64,000 nucleotides of DNA, taken from NCBI GenBank assembly GCA_026874595.1, contig CM049313.1:73834659-73898658 (forward strand). Reading direction: 5' to 3'. Below are positions 39,801 through 52,604 of the stretch, piece by piece. The stretch comes from Sipunculus nudus (lineage: Eukaryota; Annelida; Sipuncula; Golfingiida; Sipunculidae). A program made the position numbers and the translations under genes. Under the pieces are notes generated by a model that saw only the letters and a list, made by a program, of their open reading frames with translations, was not told the origin of the DNA and ran no database searches. Numbering within the stretch: position 1 is the first letter of the stretch; every line of letters begins with the position of its first letter.

Positions 39801-40383
39801 TTTCCTGCGATTAGGGCACATCCCCTTTATAATACTTGAAACTATTAAACCATGCAATATGAATAAACTATAATTGCCAGTACTGTTTAAAAACCCACAC
39901 TTGTTTGTTATCCAGCATGACTGTTTTATAGTTTGAGTGACATATAACTGACAGCTTTGTGAAAGAGGCCACACCCCGTTTATGGAGAAACAAATAGACA
40001 TGGCCTGGATCAAATGTAACTGAGTAAATGTGATCACCCTTGTCTTACAGAGAAGATCTGTGAATACTTTGGTGTCAAGATTGCCATGTATTTTTCGTAC
40101 CTGGGTCATTACACGAAGGCTCTGGTCCTGCCAGCCATATTTGGTGTTATCTTGTGGTTCCTGTCTGGGACAAGTCAGGTAAAATACTTTTATTATCATA
40201 TGTTAACGATACCTTTAAGAAGCATGAATATTATTTGTTGAGTCAAAATGAACTTCAGAATGAAGTATTATGAAATCGTAAAGGCTGTAGAAAATAAATA
40301 ATTATTGTATCCCCAGACAAAGTCGGGGGATACTATGTTTTCATACCGGTCCCGCCGCCGCTGCCGCCGCCGCCACCGCCGCT

Positions 40384-40414
<31 letters not shown>

Positions 40415-43400
40415 CCGCATATAGATCTTGTTGGCATGATAACCCAAAAAATATTTCACGGAAATTTACCAAACTTGGTATATGTATAGATATGGGTAAG
40501 AGGATGACGCCTATTTAAAATGAGGTCATGACCTTTACTAGGAGAGTGTCCTTGACCTTGAATAGGTCCAATTTTGGGGAAAATCACACAAATTCTTTAA
40601 TATCTCAAGAAATCTTGCATGGATTTATCCCAAAATCAATTTGATGGAAGATCATTGATAGGGTTGTCATGTTCCAGAAACTGGTGGCGCCACCTATTAT
40701 TCTTTACTTGTTTTCATGCCGTTTAATACCCCCAAAATTGCCACCTCACAGTACTGTGAGCATTATAAGTCAAAAACTAATGGACAGATTTCTTTTATAT
40801 TATGCATATACATAGGTATGGGTTATGGGATGATGTTTATTTAAATTGGGGTCATGACCTTTCCTATGATAGTGGCCTTGACCCTGAATATTGCCATATA
40901 TGGTGAAAATCACACACCTCTTATGATATCTCCAGTGTTGATAGCCATATGGATTTCAAACATGACTTATGTATGGCCCACCACTAAAGTAAGAACCCTA
41001 TAGGTTCTAGGGTCATGAGGTCAAAGGTCAAGGTCACTGGACTGGCATTTTAAAATATACTGTGGATGCATTTTAAGCCAAACTTTCATCCCAGGTCTTC
41101 CATCTTGAATATATAGCTCACTTGCCAATAGTGGATGATCCATATAAATTTTGGGGTCACAAGGTCAAAGGTCAAGGCCACAGGAGCTATCTGTCCAAAA
41201 ATTAGTTTCTGGATGATAATTCCTTCTTTTATTGATGTATGGATTTCAAACTTGACTTATATTTGACCCATTGGAAAAGCAAGACCCGAATTGATTTTGG
41301 GGTCATGAGGTCAAAGGTCAAGGTCACAGGAAACCTCTTTAAAAAGGTTGTGGATGCAATTTCAGCCAAAAAATTCATCTGAGATCTTTCATCTTGCACA
41401 TATAGTTCACCTGCCAAGATTCGAAGACCCCTATCAATTTTGAGGTCACAAGATCAAAGGTGAAGGTCACAGGAGCCATCTGTCCAAAAATTAGTTTCTG
41501 GATGATAATTCCTGCTTTTATTGATGTATGGATTTCAAACTTGACTTGTATATGTCCCATTGGAAAAGCAAGACCTGAATTGATTTTGTGGTCATGAGGT
41601 CAAAGGTCAAGGTCACAGGACATCTTTAAAAAGATGTGGATGCATTTTCAGCCAAACATTTCATCTCAGATCTTTCATCTTGCACATATAGTTCACCTGC
41701 CAAGAGTGGAAAACCCCTATCAATATTGAGGTCACAAGGTCAAAGGTGAAGGTCACAGGAGCCATCTGTCCAAAAATTAGTTTCTGGATGATAATTCCTG
41801 CTTTTATTGATGTATGGATTTCAAACTTGACTTGTATATGTCCCATTGGAAAAGCAAGACCCAAATTGATTTTGGGGTCATGAGGTCAAAGGTCAAGGTC
41901 ACAGGACACATCTTTAAAAAGATGTGGATGCATTTTCAGCCAAACTTCTATCCAATCTATCCAAGGTCTTCCCTCTTGAATATATAGCTCACTTGCCAAT
42001 AGTGGATAATCCATATAAATTTTGGGGTCACAAGGTCAAAGGTCAAGGCCACAGGAGCTATCTGTCCAAAAATTAGTTTCTGGATGATAAGTCCTCTTAT
42101 ATTTGACCCATTGGAAAAGCAAGACCCGAATTGATTTTGGGGTCATGAGGTCAAATGTCAAGGTCACAGGAAACCTCTTTAAAAAGGTTGTGGATGCAAT
42201 TTCAGCCAAAAAATTCATCTGAGATCTTTCATCTTGCACATATAGTTCACCTGCCAAGATTCGAAGACCCCTATCAATATTGAGGTCACAAGGTCAAAGG
42301 TGAAGGTCACAGGAGCCATCTGTCCAAAAATTAGTTTCTGGATGATAATTCCTGCTTTTATTGATGTATGGATTTCAAACTTGACTTGTATATGTCCCAT
42401 TGGAAAAGCAAGACCTGAATTGATTTTGTGGTCATGAGGTCAAAGGTCAAGGTCACAGGACACATCTTTAAAAAGATGTGGATGCATTTTCAGCCAAACA
42501 TTTCATCTCAGATCTTTCATCTTGCACATATAGTTCATCTGCCAAGATTCGAAGACCCCTATCAATATTGAGGTCACAAGGTCAAAGGTGAAGGTCACAG
42601 GAGCCATCTGTCCAAAAATTAGTTTCTGGATGATAATTCCTGCTTTTATTGATGTATGGATTTCAAACTTGACTTGTATATGTCCCATTGGAAGAGCAAG
42701 ACCCAAATTGATTTTGGGGTCATGAGGTCAAAGGTCAAGGTCACAGGACACATCTTTAAAAAGATGTGGATGCATTTTCAGCCAAACTTCTATCCAAGGT
42801 CTTCCCTCTTGAATATATAGCTCACTTGCCAATAGTGGATATTCCATATAAATTTTGGGGTCACAAGGTCAAAGGTCAAGGCCACAGGAGCTATCTGTCC
42901 AAAAATTAGTTTCTGGATTATAAGTCCTTCTTTAATTGATGTATGGATTTCAAACTTGACTTGTATTTGACCCATTGGAAAAGCAAGACCCGAATTGATT
43001 TTGGGGTCATGAGGTCAAAGGTCAAGGTCACAGGAAACCTCTTAAAAAAGGTTGTGGATGCAATTCAGCCAAAAAATTCATCTGAGATCTTTCATCTTGC
43101 ACATATAGTTCACCTGCCAAGATTCGAAGACCCCTATCAATTTTGAGGTCACAAGGTCAAAGGTGAAGGTCACAGGAGCCATCTGTCCAAAAATTAGTTT
43201 CTGGATGATAATTCCTGCTTTTATTGATGTATGGATTTCAAACTTGACTTGTATATGTCCCATTGGAAAAGCAAGACCTGAATTGATTTTGGGGTCATGA
43301 GGTCAAAGGTCAAGGTCACAGGACACATCTTTAAAAAGATGTGTATGCATTTTCAGCCAAACATTTCATCTCAGATCTTTCATCTTGCAGATATAGTTCA

Positions 43401-46400
43401 CCTGCCAAGAGTGGAAAACCTTTATCAATTTTGAGGTCATAAGGTCAAAGGTGAAGGTCACAGGAGCCATCTGTCCAAAAATTAGTTTCTGGATGATAAT
43501 TCCTGCTTTTATTGATGTATGGTTTTCAAACTTGACTTGTATATGTCCCATTGGAAAAGCAAGACCCAAATTGATTTTGGGGTCATGAGGTCAAAGGTCA
43601 AGGCCACAGGACATCTTTAAAAAGATGTGGATGCATTTTCAGCCAAACATTTCACCTCAGATCTTTCATCTTGCACATATAGTTCTCCTGCCAAGAGAGG
43701 AAGAACACTATCAATTTTGAGGTCACAAGGTCAAAGGTGAAGGTCACAGGAGCCATCTGTCCAAAAATTAGTTTCTGGATGATAATTCCTGCTTTATTGA
43801 TGTACAGATTTCAAACTTGACTTGCATATGTCCCATTGGAAAAGCAAGACCCAAATTGATTTTGGGGTCATGAGGTCAAAGGTCAAGGTCACAGGACACA
43901 TCTTTAAAAAAATCAAGGTCACAGGACCAACATCTTCAACAAGATTGTGGATTGTTAGATGGAAGAAACAATAAATATGCCAAGTGTCAATATATGCTGC
44001 CAAAATTGGGGGTCTGTTCTTAAAGGGGGGGGGGGGCCTACTATGTCTGGGGATACTCTGGCACCTGCGGTGCCAAGAAATGTCTAGTTTAAGTATTTGT
44101 TTCATCAACTCATCATTATCTTCAACAGTTATACTGAAAAAATCACTCGTTAAATATGCACACAGATTGATTTGATATAAAATAGCTATAACATTTTTTC
44201 CACTAAGGTAAATTGTTCTTTATTTTGACCCATACTATACAATGTAAAACTATAGTATAAAGGTAGCAAGATTATATGTTGTTATAAATTATATATCCAG
44301 CAAATAATATCAATTAGAAATGAATGATCAGTAATTGTAAATTAGAACGGTTAATCAGAATTAGTAGCCAAAAATATATCTGATGATACATTTATTGATA
44401 CCATACATTGTGTTAAAATGTAAAAAGTACATAAGCACTTTCATTTACTTTGAAGGGTAAGCACTGGGATCTTAGTTAGTTAACATATTTTTGCAGTTAT
44501 AAAAATGGTAACCACTTCCATTAAATATCAAAACTGACAGCTTTTTAATCCATTATCAGGTGATGGATGATGCATGCTTTGTTATCTTTGCCTTCTTGAA
44601 CGTGTTGTGGGCCACCCTGTACTTGGAACACTGGAAGAGGACTTCCTCAGAGCTGGCCTATCAGTGGGGGACGTTAGACAGGGAAGATGAACTGCTGGTG
44701 GAGCCCCGACCACTATACCAGGTCTGTTACATAGACCCGATCCTGCCACATATTTCAAATTAAGAGTTCCTGTGGTAAAACAACCTGTTAAATTTGTCAT
44801 CTGTAAAATCACTCGTTAAACAAGCTGTTTGTGCAGTTTAATCATAATAATAAATAAAGTAAAGGTAAAATTGGGTGTTTAAGGTTTACAGTCAGCTTTG
44901 GTAAACACAGCAGCTTTTTAAAATGAGGGCTAGCTCTGCTAATCTGAAAACACTGCATAGATATATATGTTCAATACAGTATTTCTTCTTTTTAAAACAT
45001 GGTTTTAGAACAGAAACAAAATACTGTAACTTGGGTTTTTTTACCAACAAGCTCATAGCAGTTTTAAATTGAAGGTTTCCTGTATATCTTCCATTTATAT
45101 AGTGTTGTGTTTTTGTCTCAGCCCAGATATTCAAACATGTATCATTCACTAAATTAATAGGCAGAAAGATATGTATGTGTTGAGAACTGCTCACAAAGTC
45201 TGTATATATTTGTATGTAATTGACATGCATGGTCAACAAATACAGGACCTCACAACAAGGTTAAAAAACCTACCTTTTCACAGTGTACAAGAATTATTTG
45301 AAAGCAGAGAAATCAATCTACACTTTACAACATTCAGCTTAATTGTCTCTACACTTTACAACATTCAGCTGAATTGTCTCTACACTTTACAACATTCAGC
45401 TGAATTGTCTCTTCACTTTACAACATTCAGCTGAATTGTCTCTACACTTTACAACATTCATCTGAATTGTCTCTACACTTTACAACATTCAGCTGAATTG
45501 TCTCTACACTTTACAACATTCAGCTGAATTGTCTCTACACTTTACAACATTCAGCTGAATTGTCTCTACACTTTACAACATTCAGCTGAATTGTCTCTAC
45601 ACTTTACAACATTCAACTGAATTGTCTCTACACTTTACAACATTCAGCTGAATTGTCTCTACACTTTACAACATTCAGCTGAATTGTCTCTTCACTTTAC
45701 AACATTCAGCTGAATTGTCTCTACACTTTACAACATTCATCTGAATTGTCTCTACACTTTACAACCTTCAGCTGAATTGTCTCTACACTTTACAACCTTC
45801 AGCTGAATTGTCTCTACACTTTACAACATTCAGCTGAATTGTCTCTACACTTTACAACATTCAGCTGAATTGTCTCTACACTTTACAACATTCAGCTGAA
45901 TTGTCTCTACACTTTACAACATTCAGCTGAATTGTCTCTACACTTTACAACATTCAGCTGAATTGTCTCTACACTTTACAACATTCAGCTGAATTGTCTC
46001 TACACTTTACAACATTCAGCTGAATTGTCTCTACACTTTACAACATTCAGCTGAATTGTCTCTACACTTTACAACATTCAGCTGAATTTTCTCTAACAAA
46101 AAACAGCTTGAGTTTACAGCTTCTGATTGGATGCTGTCATTTAAACACTCTAAAAAATATAACTAGCTAAAACAGAGATGTTTTGTAAAGCAGCGATATA
46201 ACATTTTGAATAGTTAAAACAGCAATTAAATATACACTTTGGACTTATTTTTAAAATGTTGAATATATATTAGGTTGTCAATTCCATATGCATTTTTCGA
46301 TGAAATCATTCAAAACATAAGCTTTTAGGATAAAATACTAGAAATTCTAAGGAATGCAAGCCTCTGTCATGTCTTGAGGGGGTCCCTCTTGTGGGGTGCT

Positions 46401-49400
46401 CTCCAACCTGTGTTAACATTTACTTATTCTCCCCATTTTCCAAGGTTCATAAGTGACTGTACTTTCTGTGAATATTCATTAATGATTGACATTCCTGAAT
46501 CCAGATCACATGCCAGATCCACACCAAAATCTAACCAGTCTCTATTGGCCCATTTCCAAACTGTCCGAAAAATTCCACGAGATATTGTTCAAGATTGCCC
46601 GAGTTGTGTTGTCAACAAAAACAAACAAACACACGAACAAACAAAAAAGAGGACAAATGCATAACCTCCTGGCAGAGGCAAAAAAAAAAAAAAAACAGGT
46701 GCTCACAGATGGTGGAACAGAGTATGTATTTTGGTGTGTTTGATGTTGATAGAGTAGCAGGGACTATTTACTTAATTCACTGTTGTGTTATTTGCTGCAG
46801 GGAGACCTGGTGGTGAGTCCGGTGACGGGACGATTAGAGCGTGACTATCCAGCGTGGAAGCACTACCTGTTCTTTTACTGCGTGTCTGTGCCGGTAATGT
46901 GCGTCTGCCTCATCATGGTGTTTGTTACGATGTTCACAATGTTTCAACTCCAGGACTGGGTTAACGAGAAAATAGCTGCAGAGGAGTATCCCTACGTTTT
47001 CAAGTACCTGCCAAAAGTCCTGCTTGCCCTGGCTATAGGCCTCCTAGATGAAGTGTACAAGAGGGTAGCATGCTGGCTAAATGATATGGGTAAGTATATA
47101 ACAACTCAGCTGACTTGGTCTGTTTAGCCTTGATGAATTAGTTTCCAACATTACCATTACCATGGTGTTTCAAATTTTTAAAAAATCAGTATCTCCATTA
47201 CCAGGATACATTCTGGCTGCAGGCAGCCAGGCCTCCATAGAAAATGTAATTGAAAACAGAGCTCTGTTCTTGTGACAATATGTCATCAATGCACTTATGT
47301 TCTATATACCGCTCAAATTTTGTTCTCAACATCTCCATCATTGAGTGTTGCTTTTAATGCAGTTTGTGTAATTTACCAACTGTAAATTAAATATATGAAC
47401 AGGTTTATAGGCTTATTTGTTAAAATTATTTAATCAATTTTATGAAAGGGGATATATCTTAGAATCCTTTTGCATTAAATTTTCTCATTTCAAGTACCAA
47501 ATCATAAATCCAAGGCACATGTATGTAGAAATGCTTTGATATGATACACAATTTGGTCCATATTATTTATATTTCCAGTATAATGTAATTTGAAAATTCA
47601 CTGAACAGAGTATTCGGGTTTAGGATATTTTTATTTATTTTGAAACTGCTTCATGTATTGCTCTTATTTGTTTTAGAAAATTACCGTCTTGAAGAAACAT
47701 ATGAAAATCAGTTAATTATAAAGTTAATACTGGTAAGTGTCAAGAGTTTACTATGAATTCCATACCTTTTACATTTGTTTTCATTAGATACCTCTCATCC
47801 ATACCATTAAAAACTTGCATTCAAGAAATGTTAATGTAGTGCAGGACATTATGTTTTTGTATTCTTTTGTGCCACTGATCACTCCAGGTGCAAGTTTATT
47901 TCTACTATGTTTGGGCTTAACAAAATGGTTTTAGAATGAAATATTGGCAGATCTTATCATATTCCCATGAGAGAACAATGTATTTCATGTATATCCAATT
48001 GGACCCAATGAATTTTTTCTGTCATTTCTTTTTATCTTTTCCTGTCTTCCTTTTTTTCCCTTTCCCCTTAATTTTATACTGTTCCTTTGTTTCATGATTA
48101 ACATATTTCCCAATCGACCTCCTGTCTTCATTTGCCTTTGTCATTGTTTCCCTTCCCTCTCCATACACATTTTGACAGACAGGATAGCAAATTTCAACAA
48201 AAAATGCAGGTGTGTAATAAATATTCTGATCAGCAAAATATTAAAGGGGCTTGTCAGTTTATGATACATTCAATCAAAGATAATGTTATAAATTTGTCAA
48301 GAAACAATAAAGAATTCATTAGAGGATTGTAGTAGATTTAGCAGTTCATTAATGCTGTTTTTAGCTCAGCTGACTGTAAGTCATCTGAGCTATAGCGATC
48401 ACTGTTTGTCCGTCGGCCGTCCGGCCATCCGGTCATCTGTCCGTTAACAAGGCACAAATCCTAACCGCTGGACCTGGAATCTTCTTACTTTACATCAAGA
48501 GAGGTCCATGAAAAATCTCCTTAGAAACTTGGAATTTGGTCTCTGTTACCCATATCCTTCTAGCTATGGGGCCCCAAAGTACCCCCCAGAATAGTGAAAA
48601 ATTTCATACAAAAACTTCAATATCTCATTAAGTACATCACTGATGGTCATGATTTTTGGCATACATCTTGGTCATGAGATGTTTCATCAGTTCCTGCAGA
48701 CTGAAGGCGCCATCTGTATTTTTTTATTTTTACGAATTGTTTTCTCTATTTTTGAGACCTGTGAAAATGTGAACATTTGTTAACAGGGCACAAATCGTAA
48801 AGACTGGACCTAGAATCTTCATTCTTGACATTCTGAGAGGCCTATGAAAAGTCTCCATGGAAACCAGAAATAAGGTCTCTGTTACCCATATCCTTTTAGC
48901 TACAGGGCCCCAAAGTACCCCCCCCCCCCCAGAATAGTGAAAAATTTCATACAAAAACTTCAATATCTGATTAACTACATCACTGATGGTCATGATTTTT
49001 GGCATACATATCGATCATGAGATGTTCCATCAGTTCCTGCAGACTGGTGGCACCACCTGTATTTTTTGATTTTTTACGAATTTTCTTCTCTATTTTTGAG
49101 ACCTTTAAAAATGTGGACATCTGTGAACAGGGCACAAATCATAAAGACTGGACCTAGAATCTTCATTCTTGACATTCTGAGAGACCTATGAAAAGTCTCC
49201 ATGGAAAATTAAATTAGGTCTCTGTTACCGATATCCTTCGAGCTATGGGGCCCCAAAGTACCCCCCAGAATAGTGAAAAATTTCATACAAAAACTTCAAT
49301 ATCTCATTAACTACATCACTGATGGTTATGATTTTTGGCATACATATTGATCATGAGATGTTTCATCAGTTTCTGCAGACTGGTAGCACCACCTGTATTT

Positions 49401-52400
49401 TTCGTTTTTTTTTACGAATTGTTTTCACTATTTTTGAGACCTTTAAAAATGTGATCATTTGTTAACAAGGCACAGATCGTAAAGACTGGATCGACCTAGA
49501 ATCTTCATTCTTAACATTCTGAGAGGCCTATGAAAAGTGTCCATGGAAACCAGAAATAAGGTCTCTGTTACCCATATCCTTCGAGCTATAGGGCCCCAAA
49601 ATACCCCCCCCCCAAGAATAGTGAAAAATTTCATACAAAAACTTCAATATCTCATTACCGTAAAATCTCCACTTAAAACCGCACTTCCGATTAAAACCGC
49701 ACCCAGACTTCGCCGATATTCCAGGTGAGACATCGCGAGGGGCTCAAATACTAAGAACCCCCCTTTAAAACCGCACCAACTTTCGCTACGGAATGATTTG
49801 ACAAAAGACACAATCAAGCTATCATCTAGAAATGAACACGCGTAGGTTGCGACTCGGCCATTCCTGTCCACTTTTAAATTCCTTGGGCAATTTATTTAAA
49901 CACATCATAACACCTTTTTGCAGGGTCACTCAAGCATGAAGTTTGGGAAGACGTAAGGGCCGGTGAACCTCTGCGTGTTTATACAGATTTTATATTCCGT
50001 GCCCTATTCTTGTTTGTTACTGATTTGTCATTATATTTTGGAAAAAATATTCTGCTGATCCATTTCAAGTCACTGTATATTTTAATTCTAAAAATGTTTG
50101 ATGAAAATTCCATTTTCTGGAATTACTTGGAAGATTCAAATCATTTCCATACAGGTTACTTCGGTATTATCATCGTCACATCGTACGTTGACATCGCTCC
50201 ATGTCACAATTTGCTGGCGCGTTTGAAAACATCGCTGGTCAACTTAACTAAATATCAAAGTAATTGAAGTTACCTTGTCGAGATACGCACGGATAGGAAA
50301 CATGACGCTTGATAACGAGTGATTTTAAGGTAAAATTAAAGTGGCCAGTCGGGGTAAGCAAGTTTTTTTCCTGAAGAAAGTTTCCGTGTGGGGAGCCATT
50401 TTGTCAAGGCAGTGTTCACGCAAGGCATGCTGGAACGAAATAGGTGGCTGTTCTGTTTACCACCCACCGCGTACAGCCGTTCAAAATATTCTTAGCAGAA
50501 TACCGGGGCGTTTCAGCACATGGCGGCACTCAAACTTGATTTTAAAACGATCGTCTGCCATTGTGTGACTCCTTACGATGTCAGCTTTTTATTCATTTTA
50601 CAATTCAAACAAATAATCATTGCTAAATAATGCCGCAAATGGGTTTAAAGTAGGCTTTATTTCAATTTTACTTGAGCATGCCCAACAAAGTGGGCCGCTG
50701 TGTGTTACAGCAGGGTTGTTGTAAACGTATTATTAGGTGACAATTACCAAAATTTCATAACAAGTTATATAACACACGAAAACTATTCAGAAATATTTAA
50801 TTTATAAATAACAAATAATCGTAAATAATACATTTACACACGGCTCCCATGCATGCGAGACTGCTGCTAAGAACGGCCTTCGAAAGTTGCAATATTATCG
50901 CCCAATCGCCGGCCCCAAAACGATGTCTGTCAGGAAGATATTCAGGAAACCCTTCTAGTATAAACCGCACAGTGCTTTCAGGAAATCAACCTGATTTCAA
51001 GATTTTGAATTTCTTGATTAAACCGCGGTTTTAAGTGGAGATTTTACGGTAACTACATCACTGATGGTCATGATTTTTGGCATACATATTGATCATGAGA
51101 TGTTTCATCACTTTCTGCAGACTGGTGGCGCCACCTGTATTTTTCGATTTTTTACTAATTTTTTTCTCTATTTTTGAGACCTTTAAAAATGTGGACATCT
51201 GTTAACAGGGCACAAATCATAAAGACTGGACCTAGAATCTTCATTCTTGATATTCTGAGAGACCTATGAAAAATCTCCATGGAAACTAGAAAATAGGTCT
51301 CTGTTACCCATATCCTTCGAGCTATGGGGCCCCAAAGTACCCCCCCCCCCCCAGAATAGTGAAAAATTTCATACAAAAATTTCAATATATCAATAACAAC
51401 ATCACTGATGGTCATGATTTTTGGCATACATATTGATCATGAGATGTTTCATCAGTTCCTGCAGACTGGTGGCATCACCTGTATTTTTCGTTTTTTTTAC
51501 GAATTGTTTTCTCTATTTTTGAGACCTTTAAAAATGTGATCATTTGTTAACAAGGCACAGATCGTAAAGACTGGATCGACCTAGAATCTTCATTCTTAAA
51601 TTCTGAGAGGCCTATGAAAAGAGTCCATGGAAACCAGAAATAAGGTCTCTGTTACCCATATCCTTTGAGCTATAGGGCCCCAAAATACCCCCCCCCCCCC
51701 AGGAATAGTGAAAAATTTCATACAAAACTTCAATATCTCATTAACTACATCACTGATGGTCATGATTTTTGGCATACATATTGATCATGAGATGTTACAT
51801 CACTTTCTGCAGACTGGTGGCGCCACCTGTATTTTTCAAATTTTGACAGTTTTTTTTCTCTATTTTTTAGACCTTTAAAAATGAGAACATTTGTTAACAG
51901 GGCACAAATCGTAAAGACTGGACCTAGAATCTTCATTCTTGACATTCTGAGAGACCTATGAAAAGTCTCCATGGAAAATTAAATTAGGTCTCTGTTACCC
52001 ATGTCCTTCAAGCTATGGGGTCCCAAAGTACCCCCCAGAATAGTGAAAAATTTCGTACAAAAACTTCAATATCTCATTAACTACATCACTGATGGTCATG
52101 ATTTTTGCATACTTATTGATCATGAGATGTTTCATCAGTTTCTGCAGACTGGTGGCGCCACCTCTATATTTTGTTTTTTTACAAATTGTTTTCTCTATTT
52201 TTGAGACCTTTAAAAATGTGAACGTCTGTTAACAGGACACAAATCGTAAAGACTGGACCTAGAAGCTTCATTCTTAACATTCTGAGAGGCCTATGAAAGT
52301 CTCCATGGAAACCAGAAATTAGGTCTCTGTTACCCATATCCTTCAAGCTATGGTGCCCCAAAGTACCCCCCAGAATAGTGAAAAATTTCAAACAAAAACG

Positions 52401-52573
52401 TCAATATCTGATTAACTGCATCACTGATGGTCATGATTTTTGGCAAACATATTGATCATGAGATGTTTCATCAGTTTCTGCAGACTGGTGGCGCCACCTG
52501 TATTTTTCAAATTTTTACAATTTTTAGCTCAGCTGACTATAAGTCATCTGAGCTATAGTCATGGTCCGTCGTC

Positions 52574-52604
<31 letters not shown>

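Larger units (their letters stand above)
40305..44087 (+). mobile_element. Hairpin-capped element H1, copy c, carrying a 288-bp satellite
   Basis: 5' end: foldback GTATCCCCAGAC / GTCGGGGGATAC, then an expanded CCG tract. The core has two H1 units (to about 40920), then about ten tandem 288-bp units (40930-43920). The 3' part has a G run, ACTATGTCTGGGGATAC (the 5' end in inverted orientation), the hairpin GGCACC-TGC-GGTGCC, then AAGAAATGTCTAG and T. A 5' terminal repeat paired with a 3' subterminal repeat plus a hairpin is the architecture known for Helentron/HLE2-type Helitrons. No ORF of Rep/helicase type exists, so it would be non-autonomous. It lies in the ANO8 intron between exons 4 and 5. 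Confidence 0.7.

Noticed and set aside
41229-43569. A series of similar 61-67 residue minus-strand frames (IQVKFEIHTSIKAGIIIQKL type)
   Set aside because: They are the 288-bp satellite read in a constant frame because 288 is divisible by three. Each is closed by a stop in every unit, and there is no start context or splice site. Such frames are easily mis-annotated as proteins.
38896-46095. CRISPR-like regular repeats (51 bp and 31 bp)
   Set aside because: The repeats are directly tandem with no unique spacers, and the context is an animal gene with introns.
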